From an uncultured Spartobacteria bacterium (GTDB lineage Bacteria > Verrucomicrobiota > Verrucomicrobiia > Chthoniobacterales > JAATET01), in the NCBI GenBank assembly GCA_938011325.1, contig CALLUD010000030.1, forward strand, positions 1 to 64,000: a stretch of DNA of 64,000 nt, in the 5' to 3' direction. Of the stretch, positions 51,044-61,400 are shown in pieces. The translations under genes and the position numbers were made by a program. Every line of letters starts with the position of its first letter. Position 1 is the first letter of the stretch. A model generated the notes under the pieces. That model was not told where the DNA came from. It did no database searches and was given only the letters and a program-made list of their open reading frames with translations.

Positions 51044-52207
51044 ATGTCGAGTTTGTCGTTCTCTTCTCCGATATCCAAGTTGAAGGTGCTGATGACCGAA
51101 AGCAGTCCGAATTTCGGCGGACAGCAATATCGTCTCGTTCGCGAAACCCTGTGGCTCCGCGCAAATGGACACGAGCCGCTTGTTCTCTGCGGAACGCATA
51201 GCCGGCTCGCACACCACCTGGCTCATCACGCCCGTTCCGTGCCCGTTTCCAAAATCGATGTGTGGCAAAGTCCTCTCGCGCTGGCCGCTCTTTTCCGCAT
51301 TGCCCGGCGATGGCGTCCGGACGTCATCCATGTCCGCAGCTCGCAGGATTCGTTCTGGGGCTCCTTCCTCCACGCCACCGGGTGGCCTGTCGTGCGTTCG
51401 CGTCACATGCTCGTGCCTGCACAGATGGCGCCATGGCGCGCACTCCCCTACCGCTCCGGCTGCACACGCATCATGGCCGCTGCGGGAGCCATCAAGGACG
51501 TATTCGTAAACCGCGTTAAAATCCCACCCGGCCGCATCGACGTCGTCGGTGAAGGCGTCGATCTCGAGGAGTTCCATCCCGACGTGGATGGCACCGCATT
51601 GCGTGCGGAACTCGGCATCCCGAACGATGCCGTCGTTTTCGGCATGGTCGCGATGGTGCGCGGAGAGAAAGGGCACTGGCGCTTCGTCAACGCCGCCGCG
51701 CGTGTCGCGAAGGAACATCCCAACGCCCGCTTTCTCATCGTGGGCGACGGATCGCCCGCGCAGGTCAAGAAGCTTTGTTCGAAGATCGCCAGCAAATTCC
51801 GAGGCAAGTCCTCACCGCTCCTCTTCGCCGGTTATCGCGAAGATATCCCATCGGTGATGGCCGCCATCGATGTGCTCGTGGTGCCGTCGATGGAGGACGC
51901 GCAGACACTCGTCATTCCTCAGGCGTTCGCGACGGGGCGCCCGGTGATCGCCTCGCGCGTGGGCGGCATTCCGGAACTGGTCGCGAATGGAAAAAATGGA
52001 TTGCTGATCCCGCCCGGCGACGAGATCGAGCTGGCAGCTGCGATGAGCCGGCTCGCAAACGCCCCGGATTTGCGGGCCGCGCTGGGTCGCGAAGGTCTTG
52101 CCCTCGCGAGAAGTGAGCTGAGCTTCAGCCAAAAAATGGAACTCCTGCTGGAGTGCTACCGAAAGGCGATCGAAGCGAAACGACCCGCCGCCCGCGCTAC
52201 AGTCTGA
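51044..52207 (+). CDS. GT4-family glycosyltransferase
   Basis: A 387-residue GT-B transferase. The N-terminal acceptor domain shows VLMTESSPNFGGQQYRLVRE and DVIHVRSSQDSFWG. The C-terminal donor domain shows VVGEGVDLEEFHPD, GMVAMVRGEKGHWRFVNA and the E-x7-E signature in VVPSMEDAQTLVIPQAFATG. It likely adds a sugar to a lipid-linked envelope glycan. The frame extends far upstream antisense to the deacetylase; ATG 51044 is the outermost sensible start, and the TTG at 51080 (LKVLMTESSP) is an equally family-like one. Confidence 0.85.
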   Translation: MSSLSFSSPISKLKVLMTESSPNFGGQQYRLVRETLWLRANGHEPLVLCGTHSRLAHHLAHHARSVPVSKIDVWQSPLALAALFRIARRWRPDVIHVRSSQDSFWGSFLHATGWPVVRSRHMLVPAQMAPWRALPYRSGCTRIMAAAGAIKDVFVNRVKIPPGRIDVVGEGVDLEEFHPDVDGTALRAELGIPNDAVVFGMVAMVRGEKGHWRFVNAAARVAKEHPNARFLIVGDGSPAQVKKLCSKIASKFRGKSSPLLFAGYREDIPSVMAAIDVLVVPSMEDAQTLVIPQAFATGRPVIASRVGGIPELVANGKNGLLIPPGDEIELAAAMSRLANAPDLRAALGREGLALARSELSFSQKMELLLECYRKAIEAKRPAARATV

Positions 52208-52210
52208 AGC

Positions 52211-53116
52211 CTAGCCGTTCGGATTTGTCTCGTCTCCGCAGGCAATGGACTCGAACTGGATCGTCGGGTGCGTGATCCGGTAGTGCTCGGCGAGTTCCTC
52301 GCGAATATGCGCGAGGAGGTTGTCGTCGATCTGCGGCGTCCGCTTGACCAGATGAACCGTCAGCGCCGTCTCCGTGGTGCTGAGCGCCCAGACATGGAGA
52401 TGATGCACTTCCTTCACGTCCGGCAGTTCCTCGAGAAATTTCTGGATCGCGAAAACGTCCGCCGATCCGGGTGCGGCATCGAGCGAAAGTCCGAGCGACT
52501 CGGTGAAGAGCCCCCACGTGCTCCAGAGAATCACCGCAACAACAACGAGGCTCACTACGGGATCCACCCATTCCCAGCCCAGCCAGAGAATCACGAGGCC
52601 GGAAATCATCACGCCAAGCGAAACCGCGGCATCCGCCGCCATGTGGAGAAAGGCTCCGCGAACATTGAGATCGTCCTTGCGACCGGCCATGAACAGCCAC
52701 GCGGTAAATCCGTTGACCAGGATTCCCACGCCGGCCACCCAGGCCACCACGCCGCCTTCCACCGTGGCTGGCTCGCGAAGCCGGTTGATGGCCTCCAAAG
52801 CGATCGCACCGACGCCGAGGAGGAGCAAAATGGCATTCGCGAGCGCCGCAAGAATCGTCGTCCGCTTGAGCCCGTAGGTGTATCGCCGCGTGGCCGGCCG
52901 CCGGGCGAGCACCGCAGCCCCCCACGCGAGCACGAGGCCGAGGACATCGGCAAGGTTGTGGCCCGCATCCGACAGCAACGCGAGCGAATCGGAAACGAAT
53001 CCCATCACCGCCTCGATGGCGATGAAGCCCGTGTTCAAGAGGATCCCGATGATAAACGCCTTTCCGAAATCCTTCGGCGGCGCGTGCGAATGCGAATGCT
53101 CGTGATCGTGACTCAT
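52211..53116 (-). CDS. Cation diffusion facilitator (CzcD/ZitB-like) Zn exporter
   Basis: A 301-residue antiporter with a His-rich cytoplasmic N-terminus (SHDHEHSHSHAPP). TM2 has SDAGHNLADVL (His...Asp) and TM5 has HMAADAAVSLG (His...Asp), the H-D/H-D site of Zn/Cd/Co exporters. The C-terminal domain (VKEVHHLHVWALSTTETALT) is typical of CzcD. It exports Zn2+ and related ions. Its start overlaps the stop of the glycosyltransferase-like gene upstream by 4 nt, so the five genes mazG-flanking on this strand may form one unit. Confidence 0.9.
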   Translation of the reverse strand: MSHDHEHSHSHAPPKDFGKAFIIGILLNTGFIAIEAVMGFVSDSLALLSDAGHNLADVLGLVLAWGAAVLARRPATRRYTYGLKRTTILAALANAILLLLGVGAIALEAINRLREPATVEGGVVAWVAGVGILVNGFTAWLFMAGRKDDLNVRGAFLHMAADAAVSLGVMISGLVILWLGWEWVDPVVSLVVVAVILWSTWGLFTESLGLSLDAAPGSADVFAIQKFLEELPDVKEVHHLHVWALSTTETALTVHLVKRTPQIDDNLLAHIREELAEHYRITHPTIQFESIACGDETNPNG

Positions 53117-54111
53117 GCCAGCGCCTCCAGCTCTGCGCGAATCGCCGAAAAACTCAAACGCTCACGCGCGATTCGTTGCGAATTCGCGACAACCTCATCC
53201 CACCGCGCATCGTCCGTCATCAACTCCCGCACCCGATCCGCCGCCTGTTGCGGAGTCACCGCCGCCAGATCCGGAAACGCGATCCGCTCGACCGCGCCGT
53301 TGCCTCCCACGCACGGCGTGCGGCAGAGCAACGCGTCGCCCGCAACCTGCCCCGGCACCGCGCTGGAATCGAGCTGCAACACGAGGCGATGCGCGCCGAG
53401 CAGGCGCAGATAATCGCGATACGGCAGCGGGCCGGCGATGATCTGCAGGAACGGGTTGCTCCCACGAATCTCGGCAAGCAGCATCAGGCCGCGCCGGCCG
53501 TGCACATTCATCACCGCCGCCGGCACCTGCAACTCCAGTGAAAGATCGTTGGCGAGCGCCACGGCCTGCCAGTGGTTTCGCGACGGCACTCCGAATTCAC
53601 GCGTGCCGACAAAAAATCCCAGCCGCTTCTCGCGAGGAATCGAGCGGTCCCATTCCTCGACCGGATACGGCGTCGGGATGAATTTTCCATTCCTGCATCC
53701 GGCGCCGCGATACACGCTTTCGAGGTCCGGCGTGCTCGAGAGATAGCCGTCGGCGGCCGCGCAAATCCGCCGGAAGAGCATCGTGCGGCCGTAGTCGGAA
53801 AGGAAGTCGGCGACCTGATGCGCCCCCGATTCCTTGAAGGAAATGAATGTGCGCACTCCGCGCGCCTTCAGCTTCTCGATGGCGGCCAGCGCCTGCCGGA
53901 GGTTCCGTTTCCGCAGCAGCACGAGCGCCACCCGCGTTCCTTCCGGCACCGATTTCACGTTGCGCAGAAAGTGTCCGCGCATGCACGCGGCATAGCCATG
54001 GTAGTTGACGGGCGGATGCCCCGCATCGGAGATGTCGCCTGCCCCGTTTGGAAAATGCTGATCCGGATCGCGCCCGCCCGGATTCAAAACCACGAAACCG
54101 CCGCTGCTCAC
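53113..54111 (-). CDS. Glycosyltransferase-like protein (exostosin/GT1-like C-terminus)
   Basis: A 332-residue soluble protein. The N-terminus VSSGGFVVLNPGGRDPDQHF fits a GT-B first strand. The C-terminal half shows GFFVGTREFGVPSRNHWQA, NPFLQIIAGPLPYRDYLRLL and LVLQLDSSAVPGQVAGDALL, resembling the donor-site region of CAP10/exostosin-type transferases. Substrate unknown; it probably belongs to the surface glycan genes nearby. The GTG start at 54111 overlaps the mazG stop (GTGA), supporting the choice over the longer open frame from 54159. Confidence 0.6.
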   Translation of the reverse strand: MSSGGFVVLNPGGRDPDQHFPNGAGDISDAGHPPVNYHGYAACMRGHFLRNVKSVPEGTRVALVLLRKRNLRQALAAIEKLKARGVRTFISFKESGAHQVADFLSDYGRTMLFRRICAAADGYLSSTPDLESVYRGAGCRNGKFIPTPYPVEEWDRSIPREKRLGFFVGTREFGVPSRNHWQAVALANDLSLELQVPAAVMNVHGRRGLMLLAEIRGSNPFLQIIAGPLPYRDYLRLLGAHRLVLQLDSSAVPGQVAGDALLCRTPCVGGNGAVERIAFPDLAAVTPQQAADRVRELMTDDARWDEVVANSQRIARERLSFSAIRAELEALA

Positions 54112-54902
54112 GACACGCTCGAGTCCGACCGGCTTGCCTGCGCCTTCTGCGCGTCCCAATAGGCATTCAACTGCACGGCGTCACAGTCCTCCACCGCGCG
54201 TCCATCCGCGGCCGCAGCACGCTCGACGGCGCGAAACCGCTCGATGAACTTTTCCGTCGCGGCGTTCAACGCGACCTCGGATTCGAGCCCGAGCTTTCTT
54301 GCGAGATTCACGACGGTGAAAAGCAGATCCCCCATCTCCTCCTCGACCTTTGCCTTCTCGGATCGGGAAATCGCCTCGCGCAACTCGGCAATCTCCTCTT
54401 CGAGTTTCGCGAATACCTGCTCCGCATTCTCCCAATCGAAGCCGACCCGTGCCGCCTTCTTTTGCGCATTCTGCGCGCGCATCAACGCCGGCAACGCACG
54501 GGGAATTCCATCCAGCACCGAGGCTTGTTCCCCCTTCTCCGCGCGCTTGATCTGCTCCCATTGACGAAGGACCTCCTGCGAATTTTCCGCGGTCTGGTCT
54601 CCGAACACATGCGGGTGCCGCCGGATCAGTTTCTCGCAAATCTCGTTCGCCACCTCGTCGAAGACGAAGACTCCACGCTCCGCCGCCATCTGGGCGTGCA
54701 TCACCACATGCAACAGCAGGTCGCCGAGTTCCTCGCGAAGGTTTGCGTCGTCAGCCTTGTCGATCGCGTCGACGAGCTCATAGCTCTCCTCGAGCAATGC
54801 GGCGCGCAGGCTTTCGTGCGTCTGTTCGCGATCCCACGGACAACCATCCGGCGCCCGCAACCTCGCCACGATTTCCTGCAGTCGAAGAACGGGCGTGCTC
54901 AT
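54108..54902 (-). CDS. mazG: Nucleoside triphosphate pyrophosphohydrolase MazG
   Basis: A 264-residue protein with two MazG domains. The first has LRAPDGCPWDREQTHESLR, EESYELVDAI and REELGDLLLHVVMHA; the second has EEEIAELREAI and VEEEMGDLLFTVVNLARKLG. The paired EExxE...ExxD motifs bind Mg2+. It hydrolyses (d)NTPs, including damaged ones, to monophosphates and can lower ppGpp-linked responses. The frame is open much further upstream through the DUF2270 gene; the ATG at 54902 overlaps the DUF2270 stop and gives the standard family start. Confidence 0.94.
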   Translation of the reverse strand: MSTPVLRLQEIVARLRAPDGCPWDREQTHESLRAALLEESYELVDAIDKADDANLREELGDLLLHVVMHAQMAAERGVFVFDEVANEICEKLIRRHPHVFGDQTAENSQEVLRQWEQIKRAEKGEQASVLDGIPRALPALMRAQNAQKKAARVGFDWENAEQVFAKLEEEIAELREAISRSEKAKVEEEMGDLLFTVVNLARKLGLESEVALNAATEKFIERFRAVERAAAADGRAVEDCDAVQLNAYWDAQKAQASRSDSSVS

Positions 54903-55621
54903 ATTCTCCACAGCGAGCCGCGATTGCCGCCGAACTCCGAGACCTCCTCCGAAGTCCGCCCGGCCACGATGGTCACCAGCGTGCCGATTGCAAGGATCGT
55001 GCCAAGGAAGATCGAGGCATTCAGCCACGCCGGAAGATGCCCCGCGGCAAAGGCCCGGTAAAAGGACGCGAGCGAAGTGATGGGCGGGTTCGCGTGGATG
55101 AAAATCTTCAGCACCCACGCGACCATGATGATCGCAAAGATGAAGACGTAGTTTCGCTTCAAGCGTCGCGCCACGGCCTCCATCACCGAAATCTTGAACG
55201 AGGGCAGGATCAAATCCTCGCACACGAGCCGGCGCCACTCGCCGTCGAGCAGGCGGTCGCTCTGAGCGATCATCGGCACCAGAAAATGCGACTCCATCAT
55301 GCGCACCCTCCCACGGAAGGCATCGTAGAACCGATACCGACGCGCCTCGATCCACAGCATGATCCAGACAAGCGCGAGATTGAAAAAGAAGATGATGTGC
55401 GGAATGTCGCGGAACGAGAACGCCACCGTGATGATCGTCGTCGTGCTCGTGATCGCCCACGTCGTGGTGACGTCGAGGCGCTGACGCCACACCATGATGC
55501 GGCCAAGCTCGCCGCGATAGAAATGAATCATCGCGTTGACGTAGCAGGCGTCCTTCAGGCTCGGCGCCGGCATGGGCCGTGATTCGTCCTGGGCCGTGGC
55601 GTCGTGGGTGCCGCCGTCCAT
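54899..55621 (-). CDS. DUF2270 membrane protein
   Basis: A 240-residue membrane protein of the DUF2270 family: VNAMIHFYRGELGRIMVWRQ, RLDVTTTWAITSTTTIITVA, then IIFFFNLALVWIMLWIEARR-YRFYD and a final helix near the C-terminus. About four hydrophobic segments. Function is unknown. The ATG at 55621 overlaps the stop of the rhomboid-like gene and its own stop overlaps mazG, so it is translated in a coupled series. Confidence 0.8.
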   Translation of the reverse strand: MDGGTHDATAQDESRPMPAPSLKDACYVNAMIHFYRGELGRIMVWRQRLDVTTTWAITSTTTIITVAFSFRDIPHIIFFFNLALVWIMLWIEARRYRFYDAFRGRVRMMESHFLVPMIAQSDRLLDGEWRRLVCEDLILPSFKISVMEAVARRLKRNYVFIFAIIMVAWVLKIFIHANPPITSLASFYRAFAAGHLPAWLNASIFLGTILAIGTLVTIVAGRTSEEVSEFGGNRGSLWRI

Positions 55622-56469
55622 CAATGCGACTGCTTTTCGCGTTCGATCAATGCCGCGCGCGCCTGTTCGAGGCGGGCGCGCTCCTTCTTCGTCAGGCTGC
55701 CAATGCCCTCGCGCGAGATTTTCTCGAGCAACGGGTCGATGGTCGCATGGGGATCCTCCTTCGGCTCCTCCGCCTTCACAGCCTTTTTGCGACGTTTCGC
55801 CGGTCGCGGCTCCTCACGCTCCGGCATCCACGAGTCGAAGCTCGCATTGGTCACGCCGCTGAAATGCAGCATCGTCACCGCGCAAACCGTCTCGAGCCAG
55901 AGGACGCAGAGCGGGATCCATGCGTTGCCCGCAAAATACTGCACGGAATACAGTGCCAGCAGCACCAGCGCGATCCACTTTGCCTTCAGCGAAAAGAAGA
56001 TCTCCGCATTCGGATAAATCACCGCAAACGCCACGAAGACCGTGAAGTTCAGGGCGCCGCTGGAGGCATAGCCCGTGGGCAGTCCGGTCAGTCCCAGCAC
56101 CGTCAGCACGATCGGCGGAGCGAGCAGCAACGCACCGTAGAACAGCGCAAAGGAACGCCGCCCGAGGAACTTCTCGACCTCGCGTCCAAACGCGTAGAGC
56201 AGCAGCATCTCGATCGCGAACCAGATGCCCTGCTCCGGCGAGTTCAGCAACGGATACGTCACGAACTGCCACAGGTGGAACTGCCCGATCACCGCGTCAC
56301 TGGAGTAGCCGATGGCTGCCAGCCATTCGCCATGGCCGGTTCCGATAAGAACCGCACCCACGACGAACGCCACGACATACACGGCCACGAGAATCGTCGT
56401 GATATACACAGGCACCCGACCCACCCAGGTGATGGGGTAGAAATCCTCGGAATGACGCCCGGCGATCAT
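55621..56469 (-). CDS. Rhomboid-like intramembrane protein
   Basis: A 282-residue protein with six or so transmembrane helices and a soluble C-terminus (about 215-282) ending DPLLEKISREGIGSLTKKER, the tail typical of bacterial rhomboid-like proteins. The rhomboid marker HLWQFVTYPLLN is present; the Ser motif reads YASSGAL (G-x-S-G has become A-x-S-G), the later His is in MLHFSG, and the usual H-x-x-x-N of TM2 is replaced (GIWFAIEML). Protease activity is thus uncertain. The start at ATG 56469 (MIAGRHSEDFYPITW) was preferred over the ATG at 56508. Confidence 0.7.
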   Translation of the reverse strand: MIAGRHSEDFYPITWVGRVPVYITTILVAVYVVAFVVGAVLIGTGHGEWLAAIGYSSDAVIGQFHLWQFVTYPLLNSPEQGIWFAIEMLLLYAFGREVEKFLGRRSFALFYGALLLAPPIVLTVLGLTGLPTGYASSGALNFTVFVAFAVIYPNAEIFFSLKAKWIALVLLALYSVQYFAGNAWIPLCVLWLETVCAVTMLHFSGVTNASFDSWMPEREEPRPAKRRKKAVKAEEPKEDPHATIDPLLEKISREGIGSLTKKERARLEQARAALIEREKQSH

Positions 56470-56602
56470 CGTTGCAGCGAAACTAAACGCGGTGTGGCGT
56501 GCAAACAAGCGCTATGTCCGCCCGGAGAAGTTCCGATGGCTTGAGGCGCGTCAGGAATTTTGCGAGGCTTCGGGGCCTCCACCCCTTTTGAACCCACCCA
56601 CC

Positions 56603-58447
56603 ATGAGCAACGTCCTCGAGAAATGTCGTCAACTCTGCCCCGGAAATCCGCATATCCAGGCCTGGATTGAGGAAATCGTCCGACTCACCAGGCCCGCGGA
56701 TGTCCATCTCTGCGACGGATCCGAGGAGGAGGACCGGCTCATGCGTCAGCGCATCGTCGATTCCGGCGCCGGCGTCTGGCTGAACCCGGAGAAGCGCCCA
56801 AACAGCATCCTTGTCCGCTCCGACAAGCGCGACGTCGCCCGCGTCGAGCAACGCACGTTCATTTGCTCCGCCAGCGAAAAGGACGCCGGCCCGACAAACA
56901 ACTGGGAACATCCCGCCGCGATGAAGCAGAAGCTCGGCGCGTTGTTCGACGGCTGCATGGCCGGGCGCACAATGTATGTAATCCCGTTTTGCATGGGCCC
57001 TCTCGGATCGCCCATCGCCCAATACGGCGTGGAAATTTCCGACAGTCCCTACGTCGTTGCGAACATGCGGATCATGACCCGCATGGGCACCGCCGTGCTC
57101 CAGCAAATCGGCTCCGACGGCTTCTTCGTGAAGTGCCTCCATTCCGTCGGTTATCCGCTCAAGGATGGTCGCGCCGATGTCCCGTGGCCGTGCGATCCCG
57201 AGAACACCTACATCGCCCATTTCCCCGAGGAACGGCTCGTCATGAGCTACGGCTCCGGCTACGGCGGCAACGCCCTGCTCGGCAAGAAATGCTTCGCCCT
57301 GCGCATCGCCAGTGTCATGGGGCGCGACGAAGGCTGGATGGCCGAGCACATGCTCATCCTCGGCGTGAAGGAACCCTCCGGCCGGAAGACCTACGTCACC
57401 GCCGCCTTCCCGAGCGCCTGCGGCAAGACAAACTTCGCGATGCTCATCCCGCCGAAGCACCTCAAGGACGAAGGCTGGGAGGTCAGCTGCGTCGGCGACG
57501 ACATTGCATGGATCAAGCCCGGACCGGACGGCGATCTCCGCGCCATCAATCCCGAAGCCGGCTTCTTCGGCGTCGCGCCCGGCACGAGCTACGACAGCAA
57601 CCCCATGGCGATGGACACCATCCGTCGCGACACGATCTTCACGAACGTGGCACTCACCGACGACGGCGACGTGTGGTGGGAAGGCATGACGAAGGAACCA
57701 CCCGCGCATTTGATCGACTGGCTTGGAAACGACTGGACTCCCGGCCAGACCGATGCCGACGGCAAACCCGTCCTTTCCAGCCATCCGAACAGCCGCTTCA
57801 CCGCGCCGGCGCGCAATTGCCCGATCATCGACCCTGAGTGGGAAAATCCCGAGGGCGTGAAGGTGAGCGCGATCGTCTTCGGCGGGCGTCGCGCAACCAC
57901 GATGCCGCTCGTCTTCCAGGCGTTCAACTGGATCCACGGCGTCTATCTCGGTGCCACGGTTGGCTCGGAGATGACCGCTGCAGCCGCCGGCGTCATAGGC
58001 CAGGTGCGTCGCGACCCGATGGCGATGCTCCCCTTCTGCGGCTACAACATGGGCGACTACTTCGCACACTGGCTCGAAATGCGCGGCAAGGTAAAGCACC
58101 TGCCCCGCATCTTCCACGTGAACTGGTTCCGCAAGGACGCCAGCGGAAAATTCCTTTGGCCCGGCTACGGCGACAACATGCGCGTGTTGAAATGGATCGT
58201 GCAACGTTGCCAGCTTGGCGCGCACGCGCTGGAGACCTCGATCGGCTGGGTGCCCGATTACACCGACCTCGACATGCGCGGCATCGAGGGCGAAATCACT
58301 CCGGAGCGTTGGGCCCAGCTTCAGGCCATCGACAAGCGCGAGTGGCACAACGAGCTCGTGCTGCAGGACGAACTCTTCATCAAGCTCTACGCCCACCTCC
58401 CGAAGGAGCTCATCTTCCAGCGCGAGCTGCTCATCTCGCGGGTCTAA
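56603..58447 (+). CDS. pckG: Phosphoenolpyruvate carboxykinase (GTP)
   Basis: A 614-residue GTP-dependent PEP carboxykinase, which interconverts oxaloacetate + GTP and PEP + GDP + CO2. Features are FCMGPLGSPIAQYGVEISDS, SYGSGYGGNALLGKKCFALR, the P-loop with reactive Cys273 in FPSACGKTNFAML, the metal site CVGDDIAWI and GVAPGTSYDSNPMAM, and HVNWFRKDASGKFLWPGYGD. Length is normal. The open frame begins 37 codons earlier; ATG 56603 gives the family start. It is a single gene, divergent from the rhomboid-like gene. Confidence 0.96.
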   Translation: MSNVLEKCRQLCPGNPHIQAWIEEIVRLTRPADVHLCDGSEEEDRLMRQRIVDSGAGVWLNPEKRPNSILVRSDKRDVARVEQRTFICSASEKDAGPTNNWEHPAAMKQKLGALFDGCMAGRTMYVIPFCMGPLGSPIAQYGVEISDSPYVVANMRIMTRMGTAVLQQIGSDGFFVKCLHSVGYPLKDGRADVPWPCDPENTYIAHFPEERLVMSYGSGYGGNALLGKKCFALRIASVMGRDEGWMAEHMLILGVKEPSGRKTYVTAAFPSACGKTNFAMLIPPKHLKDEGWEVSCVGDDIAWIKPGPDGDLRAINPEAGFFGVAPGTSYDSNPMAMDTIRRDTIFTNVALTDDGDVWWEGMTKEPPAHLIDWLGNDWTPGQTDADGKPVLSSHPNSRFTAPARNCPIIDPEWENPEGVKVSAIVFGGRRATTMPLVFQAFNWIHGVYLGATVGSEMTAAAAGVIGQVRRDPMAMLPFCGYNMGDYFAHWLEMRGKVKHLPRIFHVNWFRKDASGKFLWPGYGDNMRVLKWIVQRCQLGAHALETSIGWVPDYTDLDMRGIEGEITPERWAQLQAIDKREWHNELVLQDELFIKLYAHLPKELIFQRELLISRV

Positions 58448-58471
58448 TCAAAGGCGCGCACCAGACGATCG

Positions 58472-58490
58472 CTCCCGCTACACGCGGGAG
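58472..58490. terminator. Hairpin between convergent pckG and histidine kinase
   Basis: CTCCCGC, loop TACAC, GCGGGAG form a perfect 7-bp stem 25 nt after pckG and overlapping the stop codon of the histidine kinase. Its position suggests a shared terminator for two convergent genes; the T-tract is missing. Confidence 0.4.
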
Positions 58491-61400
58491 TGCTCGCTGG
58501 CCGCGGTGAGCGTCTCCATCAACGCTTCACGGCGAATGGGCTTGTTCAGGTAGGTCGTCATGCCCGCGTCGAAGCATCGCTGACGATCCACGCTCACCGT
58601 ATTGGCGGTCAGCGCGGCGATGAACACCGACTCCCCTCCATTCCTCTTTTCGAGTTCGCGAATCGCCCGCGTGGCCTCGATGCCGTCCATTCGCGGCATC
58701 TGCAGGTCCATCAGGACGCACGTGGGCCGGTCCTCCTCGTAGCGTTTCACCGCCTCCAGCCCATTGCAGGCTGTGCTTGGCTCGTAACCGAGCCTCCGCA
58801 AAAGGGTCACCGTCAGCTTCAAGTTCACGGTGTCATCCTCCACGACGAGGATTCGAAGCGGATGCCGGCTCGCGAAGTGATGATCGAACGCCGCGGGCTT
58901 CGCGTCCGCAACAGGTAGGCCGGAGGTCATCGAAGCTTCGCGCATCGGCAGTGTCAGCAGAAACTCCGAGCCCCTGCCCGGCTCGCTGCGAAACTCCAGG
59001 CTGCCGCCCATCATTTCGCTCAGCCGCTTCGAAATCGCGAGGCCTAGACCGGTGCCCCCGTGTCGCCGCGAGGTGCTGCGGTCCACCTGCATGAACGGCT
59101 GGAAGATCAATCTCTGCTGCTCGGGAGGAATGCCGTCTCCGGTGTCACGCACCACGACGCTCCACGTTTTCGCGTCGGGATTCGCCGAAGCGGCAATCCT
59201 CACCTCGCCCTGATCGGTAAACTTCACCCCATTGCTCGCGAGGTTGAGCACGATCTGCCGAAGCCGTCCGGCGTCGGCCACAAGGTGCTCCGGCACTTCC
59301 GGGGCAACCTCCACACGCAGGGTCACGCCTTTCGCGGTGGCATTGGGACGCAACAGTTGTTCGATCTCCGTCAGGACGTCTCTCGGCGAGAACGGCGCAT
59401 TGTGCAATCGCAACGCACCGGCCTCGCTCGCGGTGAAGTCGAGAATGTCGTCGAGAATCCGCAGCAGCGCCCGCCCGCTCTGGTAAAGCGTCTGCGCGTA
59501 GTCGTGGTGTTCCTCGGAAAGCCCCTCCGCGCGAGCCAGCAGATCCGCATAGCCGAGAAGGCCGTTCATCGGCGTGCGAATCTCGTGGCTCATCACCGCG
59601 AGAAATTCACTCTTCGCCTGCTCGCCGGCCTGCGCGCGACGCGTGAGTTCCCGCTGACGCTCGAGCGCCTCGCGTTGCATTTCTTCGGCGCGCTTCCGTT
59701 CGGTAATGTCCTGAATCTGCGAAATGAAATATCGCGGCACGCCTTCCTCGCCTCGCATCAGCGTCACCGCGAGGAGTCCCCACACGACCGCGCCATCCTT
59801 CCGAAAATAGCGCTTTTCGAGCTGGTAGGCGGAAACCTCCCCCGCGAGCAACCGGCCGAGCTGCTCCATGTCCATCTCGAGATCGTCCGGGTGCGTGATC
59901 GCCTGGAAATCCATCTCCAGCAACTCTTCGGCCTTGTAACCGAGGATGCTGCACAACGCCGCGTTGACCCGCAGAAAAGCCCCGTCGGGAGCCACCAGTG
60001 CGATGCCAATGGCCGAGTGCTCCATCGCCGAGCGGAACTGCTCCTCGCTCTGGCGCAATGCCCGCTCCGCCTGCCGCTGGGCCGTCGTGTCGCGCATCAC
60101 CTTCGTGTAGCCCTTCAGCTCCCCGTTCTCACGGAAGGCGGAAATATCCACCTCCGCCCAGAAACGATCTCCGTCCTTGCGCATGCGCCATCCCTCGCAG
60201 TGGACATGCCCCTCACGGGCGGCCGCTTCGAGCAATTGATCCGGAAGCCCCGCCTCCACGTCTTCCGGCAAAAAGAAACATGAATAATGCCGGCCAATGA
60301 TCTCCTCCGCCGCGTAGCCCTTCACGCTCTCCGCACCACTGCTCCACGTCGTAACGACTCCGTGCGAATCGAGCATCAGGATCGCATAATCGCGCACCTG
60401 CTCGATCATCATCCGGAATCGATGCTCGCTCGCGGTGAGCTCCGCCGCCCGTCGTTCCGCACGGGCCTCGAGTTCGTCGTTCAAGTCCTTCAGCTCCTTC
60501 ATCGCGGCCCGCAATTCCGTGATGTCGCGCGCCGTGGCATAGACGAAATCCGTGCCGGGAACGGGCACCGAGTTCCACGACAGATAGCGCCACGAGCCGT
60601 CCTTGTGCCGGTAGCGATTCTCGAAGCGCCTCGTGCAATCGACGCTTTCCTGGAGCTTTCGAATTTCCACTTCGGTTGCCTCGAGGTCGTCCGGATGAAT
60701 GAAATCGGTGTAGCGCCGCGAAAGCAGCTCCTCCCTCGAATAGCCAAGTGTTTCGACAAACGCGTCGTTCACTTGCAAAAACCACCCCGCCTTGCTGGCG
60801 ATGCACATCAAATCCAGCGAGAGCCGAAAGAACTGCTCGAGCTGATGCGTTCGCTCTGCGACGGCCGTCTCGAGTCGATCCCGGGAAATCGCGGTCGACC
60901 TCAAGGCATCGAGCGTGCGGTTGAATGCTTGCGCGAGCACGCCAAACTCGCCCGGCAATCCCGTCGGCATTCGCTCATCGGGATGGCCGCTCGCGATTCG
61001 ATCCGCCGCAGCCGCCATCTGCGCAAGCGGACGCATCGTCCAGCGCGCCAGAAGGATGTTTGCTCCAATCGCAATCAACACCGCCGCCGCAATCGCCAGC
61101 GTCGTGACGATGAGATCCTGATCGAGAATCGCCATTACCGCCCGGGAATCGACGGCAAGATGCTGGCGCGTCCCTTCGCCATAGCGCCCGATTTCCGGAA
61201 GAATGGAGTCGTCGAGCAGCTTTCGCAGCCGGTCCTGTGTCGCGACATCGGCATCTGCTCCGTCCTCGGCTGCCACGAGAGATTGAAACTCGCCGATATC
61301 CCGGGCGATGCGATCGAGAATCTCCAGTTCGTGTTTCTCCTGCCCGCGTCGCTCCTCCCTCGAGAGCAGATCCATGGCATTCTCGGAATCCCTGGTGGCG

